Source: an uncultured Tropicimonas sp. (lineage in GTDB: Bacteria; Pseudomonadota; Alphaproteobacteria; Rhodobacterales; Rhodobacteraceae). Taken from it: a stretch of DNA of 64,000 nucleotides. Under the pieces are notes generated by a model. The model was not told the DNA's origin. It did no database searches and was given only the letters and a program-made list of their open reading frames with translations. This document shows positions 49,846-58,811 of the stretch, piece after piece; positions within the stretch are counted from its first letter, which is position 1, and each line of letters starts with the position of its first letter. The position numbers and the translations under genes are program-made. The stretch covers positions 124,001-188,000 of the forward strand of contig CANMIP010000004.1 of the NCBI GenBank assembly GCA_947497945.1, written 5' to 3'.

Positions 49846-51225
49846 ATGGCCACTCCCGTCACTCGCCTGGACAGGAGCGTGGCGGAGTTCATGCGCCACG
49901 TCCCCGTCCATCTCGCCCCGATCCTGCTGCGCGCGGAGTTTCGTGGGCGCCTGCTCCCCGAGAGCGAGGTCATGGTGGTGATGATGCTGGCCGAGGATGG
50001 CCCGCTCTCGCCAACCGCGATCAGCCGGGGGCTGAACATGCAGAAAGGCAGCCTGACCTCCGTGTTGAAGCGGCTGGAAGGGCTGGACCTGATCCGGCGC
50101 CGGGACAACCCCGATGACGAGCGCTCCTATATCGCGCAGCTGACCCGGGAGGGGGAGGATCTCGCCGGGCGGATTGCCGAGCAGCGCCACAAGGGGTTGC
50201 TGGCCTTGTTTGGTTCGATGAGCCCGCGCGACGACCGCGCCGCCAGCACCGGGCTCGACACGATTTCCGCGCATTTTCGAAAACTGGAGGAGAAGAAGAT
50301 GGCCAATGATGACGACCACACCCATGCGTCGCTGAACTGGTACCACGCCGCCACGCCGGAGGATCGCCGCGAATATGACGGCTTCGGCCCCTGGCTGAGC
50401 GAGGTGAAGAGCGAGGCAGACATGCCGCCGCGCTTCCTTGCCTTCTATCGCGAGCACAAGGACGCGAAATTCTTCTTCAAGGTGCCGCGCAATGCCGACC
50501 GGCGCCAGCTCCGCCCCGGAATGGATCTCTACGAAGCGGTCCTCGCGGTGCATGAGCACGGGATCTTCATCGCTAAGCTCGATGCTGGCGGCGTCAGCAC
50601 ACGGCAATCGAACTGGGATCACATCGCCGCGGTGGGAAGCTATGGAGACCGGTTGCAAGGCATCTGGTCGGCCTATCTCAAGGATGGCTCCCGCGCCAGC
50701 GTGACCTTCAACAAGGTCTCTTCGGAGTTGATGGACCAGGTCACCGATTTCGCGCGCGGCCATCTTGTCGGCCCGTCACGCGACATCACCACGACAGCGG
50801 ATCCGGTCGAAATCACTGATTCCGACCTGTTTTTTGGCTCTGCGCTGCTGGAAATCCGTCGCCGGGGCCGTGGACCGTTCACACCCATCCATTTCGAGCC
50901 CCAGGGCAAGCCCTGCACCGGCGAGGATGGCAAGAAGGCCGAAACGACCGGTGTGCTGCTGCTCGATTCGCCGGAGGAGCTCGCTATCGTCAATCGGGAG
51001 CAGCCTTCGCACCGCCGCGGCGAAGCCTGGCACGCCTCGAATGACATTTTCATCCCCTATGAGCGCCTGACCCATGTCTCGCTGATTCCGGCGCCAAACG
51101 GGTCCACCGGCGAGTTTCACACCCTCGTGCTGCGACTTGACGGACAGGCGATCGAACAGCCCTGCCTGACCGTTCCCGAGGTCGCCATCAAGATCCTCCA
51201 GGAACGTATCGGTCACGCCGAGTGA
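49846..51225 (+). CDS. MarR-type HTH fused to a large unrecognised C-terminal domain
   Basis: 459 residues. Residues 1-150 are a MarR winged helix (LSPTAISRGLNMQKGSLTSV; RRRDNPDDERSYIAQLTREG). Residues about 155-459 match no family I recognise; they are soluble, rich in charged residues and begin HASLNWYHAATPEDRREYDG. An internal ATG at 50299 (residue 152) has a strong ribosome site, GGAGGAG, so the C-terminal part may also be made alone. The ATG at 49846 is chosen because the promoter at 49789-49817 gives a transcript that starts about 22 nt upstream; earlier in-frame codons would be untranscribed. Role unknown. Confidence 0.7.
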   Translation: MATPVTRLDRSVAEFMRHVPVHLAPILLRAEFRGRLLPESEVMVVMMLAEDGPLSPTAISRGLNMQKGSLTSVLKRLEGLDLIRRRDNPDDERSYIAQLTREGEDLAGRIAEQRHKGLLALFGSMSPRDDRAASTGLDTISAHFRKLEEKKMANDDDHTHASLNWYHAATPEDRREYDGFGPWLSEVKSEADMPPRFLAFYREHKDAKFFFKVPRNADRRQLRPGMDLYEAVLAVHEHGIFIAKLDAGGVSTRQSNWDHIAAVGSYGDRLQGIWSAYLKDGSRASVTFNKVSSELMDQVTDFARGHLVGPSRDITTTADPVEITDSDLFFGSALLEIRRRGRGPFTPIHFEPQGKPCTGEDGKKAETTGVLLLDSPEELAIVNREQPSHRRGEAWHASNDIFIPYERLTHVSLIPAPNGSTGEFHTLVLRLDGQAIEQPCLTVPEVAIKILQERIGHAE

Positions 51226-51600
51226 ACTCGCCATCCGGTCCGGAGTGATTCTCCCGGGCAGGCAAAGCCGCCCCTTTGCCTGCCCAAGATACTGGCAAAT
51301 AACAGTTTATACTAAGACATCCGGTGTCGCACGCCACCCTCATGCCCAAAACGGGGCGAGCGGACTTGCATACGGTCTCGATTTTTTTCGTACCCGGGCT
51401 GTAAAACGGCTCCCGCGCCGGCGCGACGTCGAGCCTCTCTCCCGGCGCCGGAGCGCCACACGGCATCCCCCTGAAATCACGCATGAACTCCCCCGAACCA
51501 TGGCTTCCCGGTCCGAAACGTCGGGCGCGCGCAGCGGCGCGGAGGGGCCTGTTCTGCGCGAATTTCGCTCGCGGAATCTGCATTTCTTCAGGAAGAGGCT

Positions 51601-51616
51601 TTGCAACCGGTTGCAA
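51601..51616. promoter_or_regulatory. LacI-type operator upstream of the ABC importer
   Basis: TTGCAACCGGTTGCAA, identical to the operator at 27199-27214. It links this importer to the cyclitol catabolic cluster 1 and its LacI regulator. Confidence 0.85.
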
Positions 51617-51699
51617 AATGGGTATCGTCGGATTCGTACCAAACCAGGTGGCGCCCTGATCGGGTGGGCGTCTGGATAACAGGCTGAGGAGGAGACAGC

Positions 51700-51882
51700 G
51701 TGTTTGGAGGAGACGAACCGAGCGAAACCTGCCAGTCGCAGTTCGCCAAGTTCACTGTCCGGACGAACGGACCGGCCTCCATTCCTTCCCTTGCCCAAGA
51801 TCGGACCGGCGAGCCGAACGCCGGCCAATGCAACAGCGGAGGCCGGATGCTTCGGTCGCCGCACATTGTTCCAGCAACGTAA
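51700..51882 (+). CDS. Possible 60-residue leader peptide of the ABC operon
   Basis: A GTG-started frame with a very strong ribosome site (AGGAGGAG, 5 bp spacing), ending 28 bp before the binding-protein gene. The peptide (begins MFGGDEPSETCQSQ) has no recognised domain and a composition unlike a conserved protein. It may be an upstream regulatory frame or accidental. Confidence 0.25.
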   Translation: MFGGDEPSETCQSQFAKFTVRTNGPASIPSLAQDRTGEPNAGQCNSGGRMLRSPHIVPAT

Positions 51883-51910
51883 GAAAACCCATCTCTGGAG
51901 GAGAGAGACT

Positions 51911-52852
51911 ATGAAAAAGTTCGTGACCGCCGCTGTACTCGCCACGCTGATGTCCTCGGGCGCCTATGCCGAGAATATCGGCCTGTCCATGGCTGCTTTC
52001 GACGACAATTTCCTGACCGTCCTGCGCAACGCCATGAACGAGAAGGGCGAAGAGCTCGGCGTCACCATCCAGGCCGAAGACGCCCAGAACGAGGTTGGCA
52101 AGCAGCTCAACCAGATCCAGAACTTCGTCGCTTCCGGCGTTGACGCGATCATCGTGAACCCGGTCGACACCGACGCCACCATCCCGATGTCCAAGCTCGC
52201 TGAAGAGGCCGGCATCCCGCTCGTCTATGTGAATCGCGAGCCGGTCAACCTCATGAAGCTTCCCGCCAACCAGGCCTATGTCGGCTCCCAGGAAATCGAG
52301 GCCGGCAACCAGCAGGGCCAACATGCCTGCGACCTGTTCAAGGCCATGGGCAAGACCGAAGACGTCAAGGTTGCGATCCTGATGGGTGACCTGTCGCACC
52401 AGGCCGCACGTCTGCGCACGCAAGGTGCCGAAGAGATCTTCGCCGGCGATGAGTGCAACTTCATCTCGGTCGTCGACAAGCAGACCGGCATGTGGCAGCG
52501 CACGCTGGGCATGGACATGGTCGCCAACTGGCTCTCCGCGGGCCAGGAAATCGACGGCGTGCTCGCCAACAACGACGAAATGGCCGTTGGCGCCGCGCAG
52601 GCCCTGCGCACCGCTGGTGCGAATTTCGACGAGCTGGTCGTGGCCGGCGTTGACGGCACGATCGACGCCAAGGCGCTGATCGAATCCGGCGAGATCGACC
52701 ACACCGTCTTCCAGGACGCCGTGGGCCAGGGCAAAGGCGCCGTGGATGCAGCCGTCAAGCTCGCCCGTGGCGAAGCTGCGGATCAGGTCGTCTACATCCC
52801 GTTCCAGCTGATCACGCTCGAGAACCTGGCGGACTTCGCCGAAACCAACTGA
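51911..52852 (+). CDS. Sugar/inositol ABC transporter, periplasmic binding protein
   Basis: A 313-residue type I binding protein of the ribose/inositol group. Signal peptide MKKFVTAAVLATLMSSGAYA. Mature part: NIGLSMAAFDDNFLTVLRNA, GVDAIIVNPVDTDATIPMSK, VYVNREPVN and VLANNDEMAVGAAQALR. These are standard for RbsB/IbpA-like proteins. The shared LacI operator suggests a cyclitol ligand such as myo-inositol. A strong hairpin follows the gene. Confidence 0.88.
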   Translation: MKKFVTAAVLATLMSSGAYAENIGLSMAAFDDNFLTVLRNAMNEKGEELGVTIQAEDAQNEVGKQLNQIQNFVASGVDAIIVNPVDTDATIPMSKLAEEAGIPLVYVNREPVNLMKLPANQAYVGSQEIEAGNQQGQHACDLFKAMGKTEDVKVAILMGDLSHQAARLRTQGAEEIFAGDECNFISVVDKQTGMWQRTLGMDMVANWLSAGQEIDGVLANNDEMAVGAAQALRTAGANFDELVVAGVDGTIDAKALIESGEIDHTVFQDAVGQGKGAVDAAVKLARGEAADQVVYIPFQLITLENLADFAETN

Positions 52853-52872
52853 TCCCCAAGGGATCCTTCGTC

Positions 52873-52896
52873 GCGAGGGCGGTTCGCCGCCCTCGC
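52873..52896 (+). promoter_or_regulatory. Intercistronic TTCG-loop hairpin
   Basis: A perfect 10-bp stem GCGAGGGCGG/CCGCCCTCGC closed by a TTCG tetraloop, with no T-run. Placed between the binding-protein gene and the ATPase gene, it probably protects the 5' mRNA segment, so that more binding protein is made, as in other ABC operons. Confidence 0.65.
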
Positions 52897-52961
52897 TCCC
52901 CAGGGACGGCGCGCCCAGCCCGCCCCGTAACGCCTTTCAGCGCAAGTGAGGGAGGAAAACC

Positions 52962-54491
52962 ATGCTTGACGGAAGCGCGGGTTCAGCGCGCGATAGATTC
53001 ACCGGCGAGTTCATTCTCGAAGTCGATAATGTGCGCAAGGAGTTCCCGGGGGTTGTCGCCCTCGACGATGTTCAACTCCGGATCCGCCCTGGCTCTGTTC
53101 ATGCCCTCATGGGGGAGAACGGCGCCGGTAAATCGACCCTGATGAAGATTATTGCAGGGATTTACAGTCCCGACTCCGGCGAAGTGCGCTTCGCTGGCGA
53201 GAAACTCTCCATCAAGACGCCGATCGACGCTCTCAACTCCGGCATCGCCATGATTCACCAGGAACTCAACCTGATGAACACGATGAACGTGGCCGAGAAT
53301 GTCTGGATCCGGCGGGAACCCAAGAACGCCATGGGCCTGATCGATCACGCCCAGATGCGGCGCCAGACACAGGAACTCTTCGACGAACTTGGCATTTCGC
53401 TCGATCCGACGGCGTTGGTCGACGACCTGACCGTTGCCCAAAAACAGATGATCGAGATCTCCAAGGCGGTCTCCTACAACTCCGATGTCCTGATCATGGA
53501 CGAGCCGACCTCGGCCATCACGGAGAAGGAAGTTGCCCAGCTCTTCCGGATCATCCGTGACCTGAGAGCCAAGGGGGTCGGCATCGTCTATATCACTCAC
53601 AAGATGGACGAACTCTTCGAGATCGCCGACGAGTTGACCGTCTTCCGGGACGGGCAATATGTGGGCACTGTGCCCTCTTCGGATATCGACCGCGACGGCG
53701 TCATCAAGATGATGGTCGGTCGCGAGATCACCGACATGTTCCCGAAGGTGGATTGCGAGATCGGCGAAGTTGCCCTTGAGGTCAAGGGGCTGAGCCGGGG
53801 CAAGGAATTCCAGGATGTCAGCTTCGAGCTGCGGCGGGGCGAGATCCTCGGCCTTGCGGGGCTGGTTGGCTCCGGGCGCTCCGAGGTTGCCGAAGCCATC
53901 TTCGGCGTGAAGCCGGCAACCTCCGGCGAGATCATCATCGACGGCACCCCGGCAACCATCACCGAGCCGGCCCAGGCCATGTCGCACGGCCTTGCCTTCC
54001 TCACCGAGGACCGCAAGGAGAGCGGCTGCTTCCTGATCCTCGACTGCCTGTCCAACATCCAGATGGCACTTATCACCCGCGAGATGACCAACAAGTTCGG
54101 CTTCGTCGAGCAGAGCAGGGTCAATGAATTGGTCAACGACTATGTCGAGAAGCTCCGGATCAAGACCCCGAGCCTTGGCGAGATCGTGGAGAACCTCTCG
54201 GGCGGCAACCAGCAGAAGCTGCTGATCGCGCGCTGGCTGCTGACCAACCCGAAAGTCCTCATCCTCGACGAGCCGACGCGCGGCATCGACGTGGGTGCAA
54301 AATCCGAAATTCACCGTCTGATCACGGCGCTTGCCGGTCAGGGGGTGGCAATCCTTATGATCTCGTCGGAGATGCCCGAGGTTCTCGGCATGTCGGACCG
54401 GATCATGGTCATGCGTGAAGGTCGCGTTGGCGGCTTCCTGGATCGGGCGGATGCCGACCAGGTGAGCGTCATGCAACTTGCAGCGAATTAA
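52962..54491 (+). CDS. Sugar/inositol ABC transporter, double ATPase
   Basis: A 509-residue protein with two fused nucleotide-binding domains, as in RbsA/XylG/IatA. The first domain has Walker [25 protein letters not shown] as its signature region and [11 protein letters not shown]. The second has the usual degenerate loop [24 protein letters not shown] and [14 protein letters not shown]. It powers import through the permease encoded next. GGGAGGA precedes the ATG. Confidence 0.93.
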   Translation: MLDGSAGSARDRFTGEFILEVDNVRKEFPGVVALDDVQLRIRPGSVHALMGENGAGKSTLMKIIAGIYSPDSGEVRFAGEKLSIKTPIDALNSGIAMIHQELNLMNTMNVAENVWIRREPKNAMGLIDHAQMRRQTQELFDELGISLDPTALVDDLTVAQKQMIEISKAVSYNSDVLIMDEPTSAITEKEVAQLFRIIRDLRAKGVGIVYITHKMDELFEIADELTVFRDGQYVGTVPSSDIDRDGVIKMMVGREITDMFPKVDCEIGEVALEVKGLSRGKEFQDVSFELRRGEILGLAGLVGSGRSEVAEAIFGVKPATSGEIIIDGTPATITEPAQAMSHGLAFLTEDRKESGCFLILDCLSNIQMALITREMTNKFGFVEQSRVNELVNDYVEKLRIKTPSLGEIVENLSGGNQQKLLIARWLLTNPKVLILDEPTRGIDVGAKSEIHRLITALAGQGVAILMISSEMPEVLGMSDRIMVMREGRVGGFLDRADADQVSVMQLAAN

Positions 54492-54510
54492 GAGCGGGAG
54501 GAAGCTCGAA

Positions 54511-55527
54511 ATGGCAACTACTGACGTCAACGTGGCAGACGCCACACCCAAAAGCCGAAAACTGCCGCCGGAAGTGAACATCTTCTTCGTTCTGATCGGC
54601 ATCGCGGTTCTCTTCGAGGTGCTCGGCTGGATCTTCCAGGGCCAGTCTTTCCTGGGCAACTTCGCCCGCCTGAAGATCATGATCCTTCAGGTTTCGGTGC
54701 TCGGCATCATCTCGGTCGGCGTGACCCAGATCATTATCACCGGCGGCATCGACCTGAGCTCCGGCTCGCTCGTGGCGGCCGTGTCCATGGTCTCGATGTC
54801 CTTTGCACAGACCTCCGAATACGGGCTCGACCGGGTGCTGTACCCGGCCCTCGTCGACCTGCCGGTCATCATCCCGATCATTGTCGGGCTCGTGGTGGGC
54901 GCTTGCGCGGGCTTCATAAACGGCTGGCTGATCGCCTATACCAAGATCCCACCCTTCATCGCCACGCTCGGCATGATGGTTGCCGCCCGCGGCTTCGCCA
55001 AGTGGTACACCCAGGGCAAGCCGATCTCCTTCCCGACCGACAGCTTCGCCCGCATCGGCGAAGGCATGAACCCGGTCATCATCTTCTGCATCGTCGCCGT
55101 GATCTTCCACATCGCGATGAAATACACCCGCTACGGCAAGTTCACCTACGCGCTCGGCGCCAATGAAACCGCCGCACGGGTCTCGGGCATCAATGTCGAG
55201 CGCCAGAAGGTGAAGATCTACGTCATCGCCGGTACGCTCTCCGCCCTTGCCGCCATCGTGGTCTGCTCGCGCGGTCAGACCGCCCAGCCGGGCATGGGCC
55301 TGATGTACGAGCTTGACGCCATCGCCATGGCCGTCATCGGCGGCACCTCCCTCGCCGGCGGACGCGGCTCGATCATCGGCACCGCGATCGGCATGGTGAT
55401 CCTCGGCGTGATCCTCTCGGGCTTCACCTTCCTGCGGCTCGACGCCTACTACCAGGAGATGATGAAGGGCGCGATCATCGTCGGCGCCGTGATCATCGAC
55501 ACCTATCGCCAGAAGAAAAAGGTCTGA
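54511..55527 (+). CDS. Sugar/inositol ABC transporter, permease
   Basis: A 338-residue inner-membrane protein of the RbsC/IatP family, with eight to ten hydrophobic segments. GVTQIIITGGIDLSSGSLVA is the family signature, followed by KIPPFIATLGMMVAARG, and ALGANETAARVSGINVER, the loop that meets the ATPase. The frame starts 19 bp after the ATPase stop. With the two upstream genes it forms one complete importer. Confidence 0.92.
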   Translation: MATTDVNVADATPKSRKLPPEVNIFFVLIGIAVLFEVLGWIFQGQSFLGNFARLKIMILQVSVLGIISVGVTQIIITGGIDLSSGSLVAAVSMVSMSFAQTSEYGLDRVLYPALVDLPVIIPIIVGLVVGACAGFINGWLIAYTKIPPFIATLGMMVAARGFAKWYTQGKPISFPTDSFARIGEGMNPVIIFCIVAVIFHIAMKYTRYGKFTYALGANETAARVSGINVERQKVKIYVIAGTLSALAAIVVCSRGQTAQPGMGLMYELDAIAMAVIGGTSLAGGRGSIIGTAIGMVILGVILSGFTFLRLDAYYQEMMKGAIIVGAVIIDTYRQKKKV

Positions 55528-55561
55528 TGCGCTAGCATCCCCCGCCTTCTGCGACGAAACT

Positions 55562-55585
55562 GACGGGGCCGGAAACGGCCCCGTC
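55562..55585 (+). terminator. Terminator-like hairpin after the ABC operon
   Basis: Perfect 9-bp stem GACGGGGCC/GGCCCCGTC with a 6-nt loop. Only weakly T-rich sequence follows, so termination may be partial. Confidence 0.55.
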
Positions 55586-55627
55586 TGCTATTGAGAAGAT
55601 CGAAACCGTCCGGGAGCACCGCCGATC

Positions 55628-55816
55628 ATGTTCAATTTCGATGTCCCCTTCTTCAAGCCGCTCTGGATACGTATCCTGACCGTCGGGTTTTCGATTGGCT
55701 GGGGGCTTGTCGAACTGGCTTCAGGCGAGATTGCCTTCGCGATGATGTTTCTGGCCGCAGGCGCCTATGCAGCCTACCGACTCTTCATCACATTCGATCC
55801 GGGTGAGGATCCCTGA
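55628..55816 (+). CDS. Small membrane protein, conserved hypothetical
   Basis: A 62-residue protein with two hydrophobic segments (PLWIRILTVGFSIGWGLVEL and AFAMMFLAAGAYAAYRLFI) and an acidic end. Short proteins of this pattern, starting MFNFDVPFF, recur in Rhodobacteraceae as far as I recall; function unknown. GGGAG lies 12 bp upstream. It could be co-transcribed with the importer through the leaky hairpin. Confidence 0.65.
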   Translation: MFNFDVPFFKPLWIRILTVGFSIGWGLVELASGEIAFAMMFLAAGAYAAYRLFITFDPGEDP

Positions 55817-55843
55817 GCAGGCGAAGCCGAGCGGCGGTCCGGT

Positions 55844-57061
55844 TCAACCGTCGCCGCTCACCTTCTCGACCGCATTCCGCAAGGTCTGGTCCAGCCAGAT
55901 CCGGCCGGCATCGACCTTTCCAACATAGCTCTCCAGCGCCGGTCCGGCCTGCGGCAACGCGCTCGAGACCCGGTCCGCCTGTGCATAGATCAGCGTTGCC
56001 ACGGCCGCGATCAGGAAGACCACGCTCATGCCGAGCCGCTGCCCGCTGCCGCGCGCCGGCTCGGTCTCCGGGACGCCCCTGGCAGCAACCGGCATCTCGC
56101 CCGGCTGGAGCGTCGAGTTGATCTCCTCGACATCCGGAAGCATGTCACGACGCGGCGCCGGCCGTTCGGCGGGGTCGGCAGATTCCGGCGGAAGGGTATC
56201 GGTCGGCTTTACCCGGGCCGGCGCACGGGACGGCTGTCTTGGCGCCGCCTCGTCTTCGCCCGCCTCGGGAGGCGCCATGTCCAGCTCGCCCTGGAACTCA
56301 AGCCCGCTGGCCTCGGCGCGGCGCACCTCCTGCTCCCGCGCAGCCTCTTCGCGCAGGACCGACAGCGCAGCCTCGTCGACCGGCACCCGGCGCGGGGCGG
56401 TCGCGATCGGCGCAGCCTCCTCTTCATAATCGTCTTCGTCATCGTAGTCGTAGTCGTCTTCGACCGCGCCGTCGCTTTCGGCGCCGTCGTCAAATGCGTC
56501 ATCGGACGCCGACTCGACCGGGACGGTCTCGGGCGCCTCTTCCGCATCCGGCACGAATTCGACCTGTTCGAAGGAGTCCGGCTCGTCTTCCTCGGACTCG
56601 AACAGAGCCGTCTCGTCGTCCTCTTCAACCGCCTCATAGGCCTCAGCCGCGAAGCTCTCGTCGTAATCGTCCTCTGCCGGCTCGCGAATCTGCTCCTTCG
56701 AAGACACGGGAGGAACGGGGGCCGGCTCAGGCTCAGGCTCAGGCTCAGGTTCCGGCGCAGGCTCTGGCGCGAATTCCGGCCCAGGCTCAGGTTCGGGTTC
56801 TGGCTCAGGTTGGGAGACAGGTGGTTCCGGCACGGGCGGCGCGCTTGGCGTCTCCGCGGCTGGGGCCTGCGCCTTCGGCGTGGCTCGCGTCAGCTCGCGC
56901 AGGCCGTAGCCCATCTCCGCCGCGAGCCCCGGATCGTCCTTCGGATGGACCTGGAACCAAGTATTTCCGCAATTGGAGCATTGCACATCCCGCCCCGCGT
57001 CCGGAATGACCCGTTCGTCGACGGCATATTGCGCCCCGCAATTCGGACAGATGAGTCGCAT
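55844..57061 (-). CDS. MJ0042 zinc-ribbon protein with acidic linker and one membrane segment
   Basis: A 405-residue protein. The N-terminal MJ0042 ribbon has CPNC (Cys5, Cys8) and CSNC (Cys28, Cys31). Residues about 75-115 are Pro-Glu repeats (EPEPEPEPGPEF), and 120-240 are highly acidic. A membrane segment lies near 343-362 (LGMSVVFLIAAVATLIYA). Comparable genes are found beside ftsE in related genomes. A cytoplasmic ribbon tethered to the inner membrane is the likely topology; the role is unknown. Confidence 0.82.
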   Translation of the reverse strand: MRLICPNCGAQYAVDERVIPDAGRDVQCSNCGNTWFQVHPKDDPGLAAEMGYGLRELTRATPKAQAPAAETPSAPPVPEPPVSQPEPEPEPEPGPEFAPEPAPEPEPEPEPEPAPVPPVSSKEQIREPAEDDYDESFAAEAYEAVEEDDETALFESEEDEPDSFEQVEFVPDAEEAPETVPVESASDDAFDDGAESDGAVEDDYDYDDEDDYEEEAAPIATAPRRVPVDEAALSVLREEAAREQEVRRAEASGLEFQGELDMAPPEAGEDEAAPRQPSRAPARVKPTDTLPPESADPAERPAPRRDMLPDVEEINSTLQPGEMPVAARGVPETEPARGSGQRLGMSVVFLIAAVATLIYAQADRVSSALPQAGPALESYVGKVDAGRIWLDQTLRNAVEKVSGDG

Positions 57062-57233
57062 TTCCCCTCTCGACCGGCGCGCTCGAGGCGCCCCACTGCT
57101 CTGTCTTTTCTCTGGTTATGCCCCTTGTCTGTCCCGATGACAAAGAAAATGCAATTCCCTGTCGTCGCGAACCCCGTTGAAACGCATCCGTTGCTCAGGC
57201 ACAACGGAACTGCATGGCAAGGATACAGATTTC

Positions 57234-57911
57234 GTGATCGAGCTACAGGATGTTGCCTACAGCTACGGCAACGGCACTCTTCTGGGAGACGTCTCGCTGC
57301 AGCTTGCGCCGGGGTCGTTCCACTTTCTCACCGGCCCGTCCGGCGCCGGGAAGTCTACCCTGCTCAAGCTGTGCTACATGGAGCTGCTGCCAAGCGCCGG
57401 CCAACTCTCCATTTTCGGGCGCGACGTGACTGAGATGAACCGGGACGAGGTCGCCCGGACGCGCCGGCGGATCGGTGTCGTGCACCAGGATTGCCAGTTC
57501 CTCGATCACCTTCCGCTGACGGACAACCTCGCCCTGCCGCTGGATGTCAGCGGGCGGGATGCGTCGACCGAGGCACAGAATCTCACCGAGCTGATGGCCT
57601 GGGTCGGGCTCTCCGCCCGCGCAGATGCGCTGCCGCCGCAGCTTTCGGGCGGTGAGCGCCAGCGGGCAGCGCTGGCACGCGCGGTGATCATGGATCCGGA
57701 GATCGTGCTGGCGGACGAGCCGACCGGCAATGTCGACTGGGAGATGTCGCTGCGGCTGCTGCAATTGCTGATCGAGCTGAACCGGATGGGCAAGACGATC
57801 CTTGTCGCCACCCATGACCTCAACCTGATCCGCGCCGCCAAGGCGCAGGTCTCGGCCCGCGTGCTGCGCATCGCGCAGGGCACGCTGACCCTGGCGGGGG
57901 CGGATCTATGA
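57234..57911 (+). CDS. ftsE: Cell-division ATP-binding protein FtsE
   Basis: A 225-residue ABC ATPase. VIELQDVAYSYGNGTLLGDV opens the domain; Walker A GPSGAGKST, signature LSGGERQRAALARA, and VLADEPTGNVDW are intact. With FtsX it controls peptidoglycan hydrolases at the division site. The start is GTG 57234, with AAGGA about 10 bp upstream; the in-frame ATG at 57177 would add 19 unconserved residues. It overlaps ftsX by 4 bp. Confidence 0.93.
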   Translation: MIELQDVAYSYGNGTLLGDVSLQLAPGSFHFLTGPSGAGKSTLLKLCYMELLPSAGQLSIFGRDVTEMNRDEVARTRRRIGVVHQDCQFLDHLPLTDNLALPLDVSGRDASTEAQNLTELMAWVGLSARADALPPQLSGGERQRAALARAVIMDPEIVLADEPTGNVDWEMSLRLLQLLIELNRMGKTILVATHDLNLIRAAKAQVSARVLRIAQGTLTLAGADL

Positions 57912-58810
57912 GGGTCTTCGGCAAGGCAGGCCACCTGCTCGCGGGCACATCCGGCGCCGACCGTGTCGTCCCACCCACCGGCTTCACCGCCCGTCTCACC
58001 GTCTTCACCGCCGCCGCGATGGCTTTCCTTGCCGTGTTCGCGCTGGCCCTTTCACTGGCCACGGATCGGCTGGCGACGCGTTGGTCCGAAGCACTGGCCC
58101 GCACTGCCACGATCCGCATCTCGGCCCCGCCCGAACAGGCCGCAACCCAGCTCGCCAACGCGCTTGCCGTTCTGGAGACAACGCCCGGTATCGCCTCGTC
58201 CCGCGCGCTGGACGACACGGAGCGCACAGCCCTGCTGGAGCCCTGGTTCGGCCCGGACCTGCCGCTCGACGCGCTGCGCATCCCGGAGATGATCGAGATC
58301 GTCGAGACCGCCGAGGGGGTCGACGTGGCCGGGCTCCGGGCGCGGCTGGCCGGCGAGGCCCCCGGCGCGGTTTATGACGACCATACCCGCTGGCGCGCGC
58401 CGCTGGTGCGCGCGGCCGAACGGCTTCGGCTGCTGGGGCTGCTGTCGCTGGCGTTGATCTCGGCGGCCACCGCGGCGATGATCACGCTCGCCGCCCAGGC
58501 TGCATTGGCCGCCAATGACCGCGTGATCGCCGCATTGCGCCTGATCGGGGCGCTCGACACCTTCATCGCGCGCGCCTTCGTCCGCCGTTTCACGCTGCGT
58601 GCGCTCTCCGGCGCCGCGCTCGGAACCGGGCTCGGCATGATCGCGGTGGCCTTGCTGCCGAGCGCGGGAGAGGCGGGCGGTTTCCTGACCGGGCTCGGCT
58701 TTTCCGGCGCAAACTGGCTGCTGCCGTTGACCATTCCGCTGATTGCGTCCCTTGTCGCTTTCGCGGCAACCCGCTATGCCGCCTTCCGGCAATTGCGAAA
58801 GACGACGTGA
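57908..58810 (+). CDS. ftsX: Cell-division membrane protein FtsX
   Basis: A 300-residue protein with four hydrophobic segments: one near residue 32-50, then a periplasmic domain to about 165, and three at the C-terminus. LIGALDTFIARAFVRRFTLR is the conserved loop that contacts FtsE. The ATGA overlap with ftsE shows translational coupling. plsC follows after 1 bp. Confidence 0.9.
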   Translation: MRVFGKAGHLLAGTSGADRVVPPTGFTARLTVFTAAAMAFLAVFALALSLATDRLATRWSEALARTATIRISAPPEQAATQLANALAVLETTPGIASSRALDDTERTALLEPWFGPDLPLDALRIPEMIEIVETAEGVDVAGLRARLAGEAPGAVYDDHTRWRAPLVRAAERLRLLGLLSLALISAATAAMITLAAQAALAANDRVIAALRLIGALDTFIARAFVRRFTLRALSGAALGTGLGMIAVALLPSAGEAGGFLTGLGFSGANWLLPLTIPLIASLVAFAATRYAAFRQLRKTT

Positions 58811-58811
58811 C

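Larger units (their letters stand above)
51226..51910. other. 685-bp region upstream of the ABC importer
   Basis: It contains a perfect LacI operator at 51601-51616 and a possible 60-codon leader frame at 51700-51882. The first 375 bp show no gene; an AT-richer part near 51290-51320 could contain a promoter. The distance from operator to the first structural gene is about 295 bp, long for a simple promoter-gene arrangement. Confidence 0.5.

Noticed and set aside
56700..56820. Tandem repeat resembling a CRISPR or minisatellite
   Set aside because: It is the Pro-Glu codon repeat inside the zinc-ribbon gene, in frame and without spacers.
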